Assembly: GCF_033958435.1 (NCBI RefSeq)
Contig: NC_134161.1
Location: 12,090,001-12,154,000, forward strand
Direction of reading: 5' to 3'
DNA: 64,000 bases
Source: Carettochelys insculpta
Taxonomy: Eukaryota > Chordata > Testudines > Carettochelyidae
Below the pieces are notes generated by a model. That model saw only the letters and a list, made by a program, of their open reading frames with translations. It was not told the origin of the DNA and ran no database searches. A program made the position numbers and the translations under genes. Below, piece by piece: positions 1 to 11,246 of this stretch (position 1 is its first letter; the number at the start of each line of letters is the position of its first letter).

Positions 1-172
1 CCCTGCCCTGCCTCTTCCCATCCTTGGCCTGCCCTTCCAGCACCTCCTGCTCTCCCATGAAGAGCTGATCCAGGCAAGTGGGAGGCACTGGGGGGATTTA
101 ATCAGTAGGGGCACTGGGTGTTCAAGCTCTGAAGCACCCACAGAGTGGGTGCCTATGGCATCTGCATTGCAA

Positions 173-447
173 GGGAGTGTACACTGCAATCCAGGGTGCT
201 GCTGCAGCTCAGCTAGACAAACCTGCACAAGCCTGGCACATGCAAGCATGGCTGAAAAAAGGCAACATGGATGTGGCCGCATGGGTGGCAGCAGAGGCTA
301 GCCATATCGATAGGTCCCCAGGGCCTGGGCACGCTTAAATAGACCACACTAACGCCCATGCTGCTGCAGCCATGTTATTTTTACCCCTGCTCGCATGGGT
401 TCACCTACCTACTCTGCAATCCCACCTCGGATTGCAGTGTCGCTCTC
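173..447. mobile_element. Short DNA transposon (MITE) with TIRs related to GTCTACACTGCAA
   Basis: The left end at 175 reads GAGTGTACACTGCAATCC. The right end, reverse-complemented from 447, reads GAGCGACACTGCAATCCG, and the similarity continues inward for roughly 40 bases. The element is about 275 bp, has no coding capacity, and has a hairpin-prone interior. It resembles the elements at 16.6, 35.6 and 11.2 kb, suggesting one non-autonomous superfamily. No clear target duplication was found. Confidence 0.65.
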
Positions 448-654
448 AGGCATTTCACACTTCTTCAGCAAAGTGACACGCACAGGCTGGATGCTAAAAT
501 AAATCTTAAACACTAATAAGAATTTAACAAGCTAAAGGGCTCTGTAGCAAGGCCTAAAACACTGCTGGGCTTGGGATTGCTGGTATCATTCTAATTAATA
601 ACAAGATAATCCCAATATGGTAACAATATTACAGCAGTAAAATCTTATTAAGTG

Positions 655-800
655 CTGTTGCAACTGTGTTGGTCCCAGAATATTAGAGAGAAAAGAGGTG
701 ATATATTTTATTGCACTCCCTTCTAGTGGTAAAAGAAACAAGCTTTTGAGCTATGCAGAATGCAAGATATTACTTTACCCACCTTGTCCATGTTATTAAA
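655..800. repeat. Interspersed repeat with short inverted (fold-back) ends
   Basis: Bases 655-765 resemble a dispersed reptile repeat carrying GGTGATATATTTTATT and AAACAAGCTTTTGAGCT. At 766-789 part of the same sequence returns in the opposite orientation (the reverse complement reads GGTGGGTAAAGTAATATCTT), so the insert folds back on itself. Family membership comes from recollection of similar reptile repeats; the inversion is visible here. Confidence 0.45.
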
Positions 801-3012
801 ATAATTCCCAAAGTAGTCATATTACCAACCCTGTCTTGGACAGTTCCAGAAATCAATGCCAAACACAGTACATGCTCCTGAGTCCAAGAAACACACACAA
901 TTGAGAGTGGGTCCTTTGCATTAGGATCATACCACCGAGATGCCAGATTGGGCCTAAAGAAGGGTTGCAACCTGGTATCTCAGTGACATAATCCTAATGA
1001 GGAATCGAAGGGCCAGGACCTTGGATCTGAACGTGCCTGAAGGTTGGAAAACTGTGGGTCTGAGTTGCTGTTTGTGGTTGGACCCCACGTCCCATGCAGA
1101 AGTGTCTTTCTTGATGTTTGTTTTTTCCCCCCCACCCCCATTCATTGCATTTCTTTCCCACCTTCGTTCCTGCCACCCTCTGTCTCCACTTTCTTCCTCC
1201 TTTTTCCCTTCCCAGGCAGTACTCCTCACGCAGCAGCAACAGGAGCCAATATTGATCTGGTGGCAGTGCCCATACGCCTCTTATGGGTAAGGTCAAGAAG
1301 ACTAAAGGATCCTGCTGAATCACAAAACCTAAACTCGGCTTCTCTCGGAAGAACCATCAATTATTCAGAACAGTCAGGCAGCATGGGAGCCTGGCCCCGG
1401 CAATAAAGGGGAAATACACAGGCTAATAACATCTCGTTAAGCACTGTGGAGCCTGATATTAGTCCTAATTTTCTTGGAATCCTTGGCTGCTCCTCTACTC
1501 TGCCTATACCTTCAAGGGATACAGTGTAGACTGTTTATGCCAAAGGATAAGGTCACACCCACCAATGATGGCCTTATCCTTCCTGCTTTTCACAGCTGTG
1601 CTCTTTTGCACCACTGCTTCTCTTCTCCTCTCACGTTACAAACCCCGAAGGAAGCCAGGGAAGATCTCAGGAGTCTCTTCTCCCTCTCATGTCCCTTCTA
1701 GTTCTTCTCTCCTACACAACATTATTCCTCCAGCTATGTCTGTTCTCACTGCCCTTGTCCACTAGTCCCCAGTTGCTTTCCCTCCCCATCTCCTTCTCTG
1801 AAGTTAACCCAGAACTCACAATGCATCCGTCTGAAACATGGAGGCTAATTATCCTTTCCGGGGGAACAAGAGGGACAAAGTTAATTTACCCAAGAGAGAA
1901 CCAATGGACATCTTGGGAGTAGATGCCACAACCACCTGAATGCCAAGCCAGTACTTTACCCACCGCACCAGGAGGAGGGCAGGAAACATGGAGAAGTGTG
2001 ATGCAAATTGTGCAATGTACCCTCAGCAATCAAATTTCTGCTTGTGAGCACTTGGTCCATATATTGGCAGGGAAAGCCATGATGGAAAAAGAGCAGAGCC
2101 CCTCTGTTATTTACTCCCGTCTGATTTGTTTTCCACCATGAGCAGAGAGGCACTGCAGGAGTTCTCAGGGTCAAGTTAATTTATGAAATGCAGTTTTAAT
2201 ATCCACACCTGTTTACCCCCGCTCCCAGGGCATCTACTAAATCTTTTGCCTCCTTGCTGCAGAGGGTCCTTCTCATCTAACTCCAGCTGGGTTCAGTCTA
2301 ATTTACCTCTGGATACCAGGGATGCGAAGGAATCAAGTTCTCATCCCTGCCCACATTGGTATGTCCTTCCAGCAGGGAATAACTCAAGAGGCCATCTCAG
2401 TGCTTTTTATGTCCTCAGCCTCTTTACAGTGCTAAACTGGGTCAGATGTGGAGGGGTTACACTCATCGCATAAAATTTGCCTGAGGAAAAAAAAATCTCC
2501 CATCCATTAATGCTTCATAAAAATTTTACAAGGTTTCGGCTAAAGGAAGGAAAACAAACAGAGATGGTGTCAGCACCCAGGCACTCTTTAAATCAAACAT
2601 TCACTCTTAATGCATTTTTTTATAGGACCAATCAGGAAAGCAATGAAGCACGAAACCCAAATGCCCTTTGCTTCCATTTCCAGCTTCTAAAACCATCCTG
2701 GATCAGGACATTCCCAGCTGGCTAGGAGCATGTTGGTGATAAATTCCATCGCATTTTAATGGACTCCCAGATTGAGGCACATCTTGGCAGCTAAAACCAA
2801 GGGATTTTGCTAGGCTTCCTGTTCTGTTACTACTCGGGGAAGCTGTAGACCTACACAGTATAACAGATAATGGGGACAGGGTTGGAGGTTATTAATGGAC
2901 ATCTGAAGGGTGTTCATACTGTAAGAGGGAGCCACAACCTGTGTAACAGTCACAAAACCATGCCAGGGCTTAGAGCTGGAACATGAACGGGTGGTAACAT
3001 AAGTCAGGACTA
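801..3012. other. No recognisable gene; unique-looking intronic sequence
   Basis: Only short, unrelated open frames occur. There is a pyrimidine-rich stretch at about 1110-1220 and AT-rich sequence at 2470-2620, with no convincing exon, RNA gene or repeat boundary. Confidence 0.5.
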
Positions 3013-3190
3013 GACCTGGGCAGAACATTTTTGATAGAATAGTGTTCTGTTGGAAAACACTGTTTGGTGGGAATTGGGCACTAGGATGAAATTTTCAATG
3101 GGAAAGTTTCCAAACAATTTAAAACCCAAAGGCAGTATTATGTTTTGACTGTCTCGGCTCACTTCGACATACTCATTTTTACTTTATGTT
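3013..3190. repeat. Low-complexity A/T-rich dispersed repeat (GAAAATTTTC type)
   Basis: The run of GGCAGAACATTTTTGATAG, GGAAAACACTG and AAATTTTCAATGGGAAAG-like words is typical of a degenerate reptile repeat. Similar wording recurs near 18.9-19.0, 41.9 and 42.6 kb. Boundaries are soft. Confidence 0.35.
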
Positions 3191-3462
3191 ATCTGTCACT
3201 GGGTTAACTACAGCTCTGCATATCCAACTGGGGTCAGTGCCTAAGTTCTACCAGCCACTGTGACCAGCGGTGAATGGAATGATCAAACTGCCTTCAGAAT
3301 CCAAACCATTATTTATCCTAACAATAGCGAAAACATCTTCAGAGAGAAGGATCTGATAGCAGCAAACAGTCTACAGATACGGTTATTTCACCCTCATCCT
3401 TATCATGCTGTGATGGTGATCCATACAAACCTAACTACATCAGATATGCCCAACAGTGTTAC

Positions 3463-3792
3463 TACAGGTGAACCTCTCTAGTCTGGCACCCCCAGGACCT
3501 GACCGGTGCTAAACCAGAGAAATTGCCAAACCACAGGGGTCAATATTGTCCTGCACATTACCAACACTTCCACTGCTTACTGGGCTCTGAAAAGACATTT
3601 AGGGGTAAATTACAGCTAAATAACAGCACAAAACACTGAGAGCCAGGACTGGTGGCTGGAAACAAACTTTATGGGACCCCAGGAAACTTGGCCACACCCA
3701 GGATAAGTGGTCGTGCAGGTAACTAAAATCATGCCAGAGTATGGATGTTGCTAGATCAGAGTGTTCTGAATTAAAGAGGTTCAACATGTGTA
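3463..3792. mobile_element. Tigger-like (Tc1/mariner superfamily) non-autonomous DNA transposon, copy 1
   Basis: The left end is TA followed by CAGGTGAACCTCTCTAGTC. The right end reads AAAGAGGTTCAACATGTG followed by TA. The ends are inverted repeats of each other, flanked by TA as in Tc1/mariner insertions, and the CAGGTTGA start resembles Tigger/pogo termini. The interior of about 330 bp has no transposase and is shared with the copy at 45.1-45.8 kb, for instance CACTTCCACTGCTTACT and ACTTGGCCACACCCAGGATA. Confidence 0.75.
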
Positions 3793-5240
3793 TTAGTTGT
3801 TCCAGCCTTATAGTTCCCCAAATGCTGCCTCTAGCACTCACAAGAGTAACATTTTACCTGGTCAGAATACCTTTGATTTTGTATTTTGTATTCCCCAAGA
3901 GTATTTGCTGCTGTTGGCTTTGCCATTGCCCCAAAACAACATCCAGTGTTGGCTGAGGAGGCCTGATCTAAGCCATTGCTTCTCTTTCCTGCTTCTTTCC
4001 AAATAGCATCGTGGATTCAATGCAGTAAGCCTTACTGTGAGCAGTCGACAGTTTACCCCAATACAGCCATACAGAAAACATCCCAGTAACCAGGTCACCA
4101 CACACCATACCTAAATGACAACAGAGCAGTCCTATTTCCATCACAATAGTACATATAAAGATGCACTACATTATTCTTTGATGTAGTTTGCTAGAACTTA
4201 ATGCAGCTATAGGAAAGCTCAGACATGAAAACTGGTGACATTAAAGAGGAATACATGCTACTTTGTCTCTTAAATCTCTCTCTCTTTTGCTACTTTATCG
4301 ATTGGCCTTTGGTTATCTAAGACTTTAAAGCAAATATGGAGCCTCCCAGACCTCGCAGATACTGAGCAGAAGCAGGCTGGTCACAGCAACTTGACTCCCA
4401 CTTCATATTTCTTCTCCCCTTTCACAGTCCCATTCGACCCATGCAAATCACAGCCGTGGCTACAGAACTAACTGGAGAGGAGCAAGAGAAAAAAAGCATG
4501 CTCACAAATGAAGCCAACTTAGCAACAAAGCCCTTGCTGCCTCCATTAATGGCTCTGGAGAGGCCATGAAGCAGACTAATGGACGTCTGCGCCATTTCCA
4601 ATTGGAGGAAAAATCAATCAGAGGCTCTCAGACAGCCGGAGTATGGAGACAACCCCAAGATGCTGACTTCCCCTTCTGCCCCTCAGCATTCTCCGCCTTA
4701 CACAGAAGAGCGAATGCTTGCACCCACCCCTTCCACGTCCTAAATTATGCACAGCAAGAGGCGAGCTTCAGAACACATGGCTGAGTCTGGCTTTCTAGCG
4801 AGGACGGATTCGGTTCTGAGTTTAAGGTGGGCTGTGGTGCAGAACTGGGTCACTTTGGGGGCTGCACAGGTGCAGAGGGAATGCTGATACTTTTCTTAAT
4901 TCCAGATCCAGCACCGCTTGCAGGAGCCTCCCTGAACACACAGGCTCAGGACTTGCCTCTGGTTTTTCCCACGTCTATTTAACGGGGTGTCATCCCTGCC
5001 TCCCCTGCAATTTGCTGGCTAGTATGTACACGTCCAAAGGTCCTCCACTGCAGTGGGTCTCAGGCAGGAGCCTGGAGCTCCCTGGAGGGCCACAAGCAGA
5101 TTTCGGTGGGGGGGGTCCATCATGGCCACCATTAGACTCACTAAGGCCCAGGGTAGAAAGCAAAAGCCCTTGAGCACAGAACTGCAGCCTGGAGCCCTGA
5201 GCCCCACTACATAGAGCTGAAGCCTGCGCCTGTGCTATTT
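3793..5240. other. No recognisable feature
   Basis: Mixed-composition intronic sequence without recognisable exon, RNA gene or repeat. Short frames on both strands have no protein-like composition. Confidence 0.45.
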
Positions 5241-5845
5241 AGCTTTGCAGTGCCCTGGGCCATTGCCCTGCTGGCAGGGCTGCTGGCAGGGCAGAGGGGT
5301 AAAGGGGTCAGTTGCACTGGGGCCCAGCATTTCAAAGGGGGATGAAGATTTGGCCTCTGCCGCTGCTACTGCGGCAGTGGCAATAGCCAGAACTTGGGGC
5401 CCCTTTGAAACGACATGGCTGCGCCACATGGCTGTGAGGGAGGGGGAGCCCCCAGGGCAACACTATGGGATGATTGCCCGAGGCCCAGCTCTTTCTGCCC
5501 TTGGCCCCGCCCCTTGCAGGGGCACAGGCCTGGGGCGCCACTCCCACCTAGCCTGCAATGCCTATCAGCCCTGCTGCCTGCAGGCTACCCCTTGAAACCA
5601 ATCCTCACGTTAAGATGCAGAAAAGCAGTGGCTGCTTCACAGCTGCGCTGTGGAGCTCTTATGGCACCTTGGGACAGGGGCTCCAGAAGAAAACTCTTGA
5701 GAAACCCCCCACTGTGTCAGGACCTGACCAGCGCTGGATGTTTCTTTTCTCGGTTCCACCTACCTTTCCAGCCAGTCAGAACTTGTTTGCTGGGCGATGC
5801 TGGTTGACCGAGCTAGTGTGCTCCCCACAGGCTCATGCTTTCAGT
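5241..5845. repeat. GC-rich repeat with nested hairpin
   Basis: Arms TTCAAAGGGG (5331-5340) and CCCCTTTGAA (5400-5409) are perfect inverted repeats. Between them, TGCCGC (5358) and GCGGCA (5371) form an inner stem. A related hairpin lies at 47947-48029. The surrounding sequence is GC-rich and looks like a dispersed repeat. The longer open frames here come from that composition. Confidence 0.45.
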
Positions 5846-6245
5846 AGGGTGACCAGGTGTACGGTTGCTGACTGGAACACCCAGTTGTAAAGGAACCCTG
5901 GTGGCTCCCATCAGCACCGCTGACCATGCCGTTGGCTGTCCCATTGGTGGCTCCACACAGCAGGACTGTCTGGTTCCCTGCTAGTGTCTGCACCACACAT
6001 CTCCTGGAAGAAGCAGCATGTCTCTCCTCTGGCTTTAGACTGGAGTTTGGGGCATGCGAGGAGAGTTGGGGTGCAGGATCCAGCTGGTGCTTACCTCAAG
6101 CAGCTCCTGGAAGTAGTGGCATGTCCCCATTCCAGCTCCTATGTGGAAAGGCAGCCAGGTTGCTCTGCACACTGCCCCATCCGTAAGTGCAGCTCATGCA
6201 GCTCCTACTGGCTGAAGTTCCCAGCCAATGGGAGCAGCAGGGATG
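5846..6245. repeat. Dispersed GC-rich reptile repeat
   Basis: The block starts near GGTGACCAGGTGTACGG, passes through CCTGGTGGCTCC and ends near CAGCCAATGGGAGCAGC. It resembles an abundant turtle interspersed repeat by recollection. A related stretch with the CCAATGGGAG word occurs at about 58.2-58.4 kb. No ends or target duplication could be fixed. Confidence 0.4.
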
Positions 6246-6269
6246 GCACGGGGCAGAGGCAGCCTGCTC

Positions 6270-6640
6270 AGATCCCTGGATGCTTTGGTCTTAATTATCT
6301 TGAGCAGTTTAGTATCGTCTGCAAACTTTGCTACCTCCCAGTTTACCCCGTTCTGCAGATCATTTATGAATAAGTTGAATAGGACTGGTCCTAGGACTGA
6401 CCCTTGGGGAATGCCACTAGTTACCCTCTCCATTCGGAAAATTTACCATTTATTTCTATCCTCGGTTTCCTGTCTTTTAACCGATCCTCAATCCATGAAA
6501 GGATTTTCCCTCTTATCCCATGACAACTTAATTTATGTAAAAGCCTTTGGTGAGGGACCTTGTCGAAGGCTTTCTTGAAATCTAAGCACGCTACATCTAA
6601 TGAATCCCCCTTGTACACATTTGTCAACCCCATAAAAACC
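6270..6640 (-). pseudogene. CR1-like LINE reverse transcriptase fragment, frameshifted
   Basis: The minus strand encodes a reverse-transcriptase segment in two overlapping frames: DSLDVACLDFKKAFDKVPHQ with following finger/palm residues, then, after a one-base shift near 6425-6433, [20 protein letters not shown] and [12 protein letters not shown]. The palm motif FADD (6314-6325) is intact, as is the [10 protein letters not shown] motif. This is the CR1/L2 (Jockey-group) type of non-LTR retrotransposon enzyme. About 125 residues remain of a normal enzyme several times longer, with no endonuclease and no start, so the copy is dead. A CR1 3'-end-like block lies just above it on the same strand. 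Confidence 0.85.
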
Positions 6641-6820
6641 TTCTTCCCCCTCTCTCAAATTCACCTTCCTCCTGATATATTTATCAAGAGTAATCATACC
6701 CTTCTCCAGCCTTCTTTCTACTAGACTAAACAAGCCAAGCTCTTCCAGTCTCCTCTCACAAAGAGGCCCTCCTTTCCCTGATTACCCTTCTCTGCACTCT
6801 GCTTCTGTTCAGCTAGAAAT
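6640..6820 (-). repeat. CR1-like 3'-region fragment abutting the RT fragment
   Basis: Read on the minus strand, this has the GGCTTGTTTAGTCTAG, GAGACTGGAAGAGC and GATAAATATATCAGGAGG words seen in the 3' part of CR1 elements (compare 41.5-41.6 kb). It lies 5' of the RT block on the element strand, which is the reverse of normal CR1 order. Confidence 0.55.
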
Positions 6821-6835
6821 GGGGAGGAGCTTAGA

Positions 6836-7237
6836 TTGAAAAGGAGGAGGAGCTTGGCATACGGCAAACTGTGTCACAGAGTCTGGGAAGAAGTTGCGCG
6901 TCACTTCAGGTACCTGGCAGCGACTTCAACTTCCTTTCCATACGCACTAGATCTGGAAATAATTCCGTGTCCCAGCAGGTACAGATGGGTTTTGCAGACC
7001 AAGATGAATAATTTGGCGCATTAAAAGGATCTGGATGTGACCACAGATTGGGCTCTGGTTCTGTATCACTTCTCTAGGTTTGAGGACTATATCTCCTCTC
7101 TAGATGTGGGGGCTCAAGGAAGACCCACCATCCACGCCTTTTGGCTGGAGAACCTTTCCCATCTGGCCACTCAGGCCAGGGTAGAGGTTCCCCCTGCTCT
7201 GTTCAGACATCTCAGGCGCAATTGCTCATTTGTCTGA
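6836..7237 (+). pseudogene. Possible decayed coding remnant, two consecutive frames
   Basis: Two frames separated by a stop at 7022 and a frame change give protein-like text: first KRRRSLAYGKLCHRVWEEVA and so on, then TDWALVLYHFSRFEDYISSL through LFRHLRRNCSFV. Composition is balanced rather than low-complexity. I do not recognise the family. It could be a transposase or gag-like remnant, or chance. It directly follows the CR1 block, so a transposon origin is the most natural guess. Confidence 0.2.
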
Positions 7238-7239
7238 AG

Positions 7240-9634
7240 AAAGGCCCCCTCAGTCTTCGGCAAGGTTAATAGGATAGAGAGGGAGCATCTGTTTATGAGA
7301 AGGTTATCAAGTGAAAAGCAGTAACACAGCCTCCAAACCAGCCTTTCAGAGCCTCTTACTTATTATTTAATTTGGCTCTAGTATGTGAAATTAGGCTAAT
7401 GGCTGTTAAGTGGTTAAGGCGCACGCATTGTCCATCTGCTGTGAAGGCTGCAGGCCATTGTTCTGTTTCAAAGACTGAGGAAAAATAATATGAGAGGAGC
7501 CTGCTGTTAGTTTGAGAGCATCATAAATGCATTCCACTCCCCCTCCCTGGGCTTTTTATTTCTTTTCAGCTCCACTGCTTTTCCTGCCTTGCTGTTATGA
7601 ACTTCTGGAAAGCAAGTTTTTCATGGACTAGAAGGGCAAACTAGTCTCTCTCAGCAATGCCAGAGATGCCAGCTGTTGCCACCCACAGGCCCAGTCCTGT
7701 AAGGAGCTCAGAACCTGCCGGCTCCCACTGGCTGTCAGCACCTTGCAGAATTAGGCCTTTTCTGTGCTAAGGCATCTCTGTTCGTGCAAGGAATCAGTAC
7801 GTAGCCATTCAGGAAGAGAACCACATGTGATAACATCCACGGCTTTCCCCAGTCACAGTCCGTGCAAGATCCCTGGGACCATTCCCAATGGGGAAGAAAG
7901 ATCAAAATCTTCACAGAAGTCCTTGGCAAATTGAAAAAGTAAAGGCCCAAGCACAGCTTTCTTCACAGGTAGCTCTCACTCCTTCAGGAGGAAGTACAAG
8001 AGAAATGGGGTGTGGATCATCCTAGAGGAAGAGCCAGATTAGGATAATCATGGGAGTTTTGTACCCCAGCAAGCAAAAAGCACTTGGCAAACAATGAATC
8101 ACCTGGCATTCAGCAATAGTTCACTCAAGCATAGTGCCTTGGAGGAGAAGACTGTGGATTCAGTGGGGGAAGTGGGGACGTGGGGCAGGACACCAGGGTA
8201 ATCAGCAAAGAAAATCATGGGAAGTTTAACTTGTCAGTGGGCCTCCCAAAAGAGACAGGACTGAAACAGAAATCAAGAAACTCTAGGTATCGTTACATCA
8301 GAAGAAGACACTTTTGTTGGGCTCAGCACGTGACAGCAACCCAAAACCCCAAGCATCAACCTGACCTGCAAGCTAGGGAGTTTTGAGAATGACACCAAGT
8401 GGTGCGCGCCAGTGCCAGATGGAAGAGTAAGTGAGTGCCATTGTGTGCATGAGAAAAGAGCATCGTGGGCAAGAGGGCTGCTCTTGCTCGTGAGCAGAAA
8501 GAATTACTGCAGTCAGAGCAGCACCATGCACCAGCCCAGAAGCACTGGGAAACCAGTAGAACAGAATCTGCCTTCCCCTAAGGCACAGCTGTTAGATTCC
8601 AGAGCTTCTGGACTAAACAAGTCACAGATTTGCCAGTGAGAAGGGCAGGAGGGTGAAAGAGCCCTTTATGTGCTGTGGAAAATAACAGGCTCTGTTCTCT
8701 GCTTGGGGGGCAATGCACCATTCTAATGAGAGGGATTATTTGTGCAAAAGAGAGGGGCGGTGGTGGGATGAAAGGGAGGACAGCTGAAGAGCTTTCAGCT
8801 TCGGCCTCCTTTAGAACAATGATCCCACCAGAGGCCCCTTTTTATTTCAGTCCTTCTCCTCCAAGCCAAACGAAATGACATGAGCTAAATCGGCTTTCCC
8901 CTCCAACAACAGCCCCCTCATTGCTCTGGATCTCATCACACCGTCATGGCAGCACTGAGCAAACAACAGGCAACATCACCCAAAGAAGGTTCCGCAAAAT
9001 GTTCCAATTCCCCTCTTCCCCTGTGGAGCCCCCACTCTGCAGTCCCAAGGGCTCCCTTCCCTGTGGCTGTCTGTGCTATCTGTCATCTCCATCTGCACAA
9101 TCTCTCGCTGTCCTTATCTCTGAGCCCTGCATCTTTCTGCAGGTATCTGTGTGAATTACTCTTCCTCCCTACTCTATCTATCCTAGTTCATTAGCCGTAC
9201 ACAAGGTATATATATATTCAGTCAATCTCCACACGCTCCGATCCTGGGCGTGTGCGGAATGCAAGCAGGGCCCGATGCTCCGAGGCGGCTGGTTACGACA
9301 GTCCAAGAACAAATCCCCAGTCCAGAGCTGTTCATTTTAATAATGGTCTTTCTTGGGTCCCAATGGACTAACCCCCAGCTGCCACTTCCATCTGGGGTAT
9401 AGTCAAGGGTATGAGGGGGAGGGGGAGAAGTGAAACAAAGGAGGTGAAGTGTGTGCTTGTTTCAATGCAAGAATCAAATGGCTGCACCTTGGAACAGACA
9501 ATGAATTAAGATGGCCAGTGTCTCCTGCAGCTCTGCACCTGCTTTTAGCAACGTGACCATACACTGAAATAAACAGATGTGAGCCTGACCGGCATGAGGA
9601 AGATCGAAAGCCTATGAAATTAGCCTGCATTAGG
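7240..9634. other. No recognisable gene; possible conserved non-coding block at 7330-7530
   Basis: The AT-rich block at 7330-7530 (TTATTATTTAATTTGG, GTTAAGTGGTTAAGGC, AAAAATAATATGAGAGG) looks unlike repeats and could be conserved non-coding sequence. A short TA repeat is at 9207-9216. Nothing else was recognised. Confidence 0.35.
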
Positions 9635-9862
9635 CCAGGCCTATGCTAAAACATCTACTGGTATTGCGATGCCATATGGGGAGCGTGAATTTTTTAAGCC
9701 CTGCTAAGCCAGCAAAAGTCCTTGTATCGATGCAGTTATAGTGCAGAAGGGCACTTTTGCCAATATAGCTTATTTCATTCACCAAATTGGTACAAGCTAC
9801 ACTGGCAAAATTACTCTTTCCCTGCTAAAGGATACATCCTACACTAGAAGCATGTTATTAGT
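9635..9862. mobile_element. Candidate short DNA transposon of the TCTACACT-type group
   Basis: The left part reads AGGCCAGGCCTATGCTAAA and the right part CATCCTACACTAGAAGC. The interior has CTACACTGGCAAAATTA, as in TIR elements of this group. The ends pair only weakly, so boundaries are uncertain. Confidence 0.4.
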
Positions 9863-10130
9863 ATAGCTATACAAGTTGAACCTCCTTGATCTGGACTTCC
9901 CCTGGTGGCAGGGCTGCCTCTCCACTCTGAGCGCAGGAAGTGGGGTGGGGGCTGCCAAACCTTAAAAATACCTTGCCTATAACGGTTCTGCTTAAAAAAC
10001 TCCACAAGGTCACAGATTCCCTGACTTTGGGGTGTTGGTAGCAGCCACCCCCCCAAAGAAAATCTTTTAACTCAGGAAGACACACTTGGGATGTCTCCCT
10101 GTAGAATAAGCCCCCAGCTCTTAACCTTTC
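9863..10130. repeat. Possible one-ended Tigger-like fragment
   Basis: TATACAAGTTGAACCTCC at 9867 resembles the TIR of the elements at 3.46 and 45.14 kb, with TA just before it. I did not find the matching right end, so this is at most a truncated copy. Confidence 0.3.
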
Positions 10131-10469
10131 CTTAGGAGACAGATCTTGGAAACAAAGAGCTGTAATCTGATAGCTGACCTTTCAGTTTAAGGCATGAATC
10201 CACACAGACTCTTCTTTAGGACACAGGAATCAAATCATTGCCTTAAAAAAAGTAATTTATTCACAAAATGAGAGAAAAAACTCAAAGATTTCAGTTGCAG
10301 CACAGAGAATAACTTCCCTGGAACTCAGCTTAGAAGTTACAGAGTAGAGAGGAAAGAAATCTTTAACCAGAGCAGCTCTGCTGGTGGGGGAGGCAGGAAA
10401 CAGCTCCATGTGCTGCTGCCACTTCTCCACCCTCTCGGGAACGACAGGTGCTGCCTGCAGAGAGGCTTC

Positions 10470-10565
10470 CCCGCTGCTCTGATTGGCTGGAATTCTGACC
10501 AATCAGAGCAGTGGTCTGGGATGGGGAGGTGTGTGCCTGGCAGCGGCGGGATAAAAAGTTCCCTG
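10470..10565 (+). promoter_or_regulatory. Promoter-like CCAAT/TATA-like cluster (candidate)
   Basis: GATTGGCTGG at 10481 and GACCAATCAGAG at 10497 are two CCAAT boxes in opposite orientations. GGGATAAAAAG at 10549 is a TATA-like word about 50 bases downstream of the second. No gene follows. It may be the promoter of a repeat or of an unannotated transcript; a similar module is at 44.57 kb. Confidence 0.25.
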
Positions 10566-10654
10566 GAGAGGATTTTCTGCTGCCACTGTCATTTCCCCGG
10601 CCAGGGAGGGGACAGCTGGGGTGGCAGCAGCAGCACACGGAGGTAATACCCTCA

Positions 10655-10985
10655 TCTCCAGCCAACTCTCATCCCTCCCTCCTGCACCCCGTCATTCCCA
10701 GATCCCCACCCTGTTCCTGCTCCCTCCCTCTCACTGAACTCCCACTCCCGACCTTCAGTCTGTTCCTGCACCCTCCTGCCCAGACCTCTCACCTCCAGCC
10801 TTCTCCTGAACTCCCCCACTGCTACCCATGGCCCATGTATGCACCTTACCTCACACCCAGATCACCCAACCCCAGCCCACTCCTGCACCCCCCCTTCCAC
10901 TCAGACCTTCCACCCTGAGCCTCTTCCTGCAGCCTCCCTCCCACCCAGACCCCACACCCGCACACTGAACCCCAATCTCCCATTT
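10655..10985. repeat. Pyrimidine-rich degenerate minisatellite
   Basis: Over about 330 bases the plus strand is overwhelmingly C and T, with loosely repeated words (CACTCCTGCACCC, CCCAGACCCCACACCC, TGAGCCTCTTCCTGCA). Units are diverged and of uneven length, so no exact period can be given. The minus strand has repeated G runs. Confidence 0.55.
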
Positions 10986-11246
10986 TTGGTTACTACATAG
11001 TAGGTACTGCAATTCACACTCCCTGTGGTCTGCATTGCAGGGTTGTGCAGATCTAGCCTTTGATCATGTTCATGGAGAGGTTTGCCAAAGCACACATTTC
11101 TACTGCCTGCACCCCGTGCTTGAGACATTCTCTGATTCTGCAGATAACTAGAGACAGGCCAGAGACACAAAAGCTGGGCCTGAAATTTCAAATCTGGTGA
11201 AAGGCTGTGACTGCCTCACCTTAAAATGTGGAGTACAGCTGAGACT

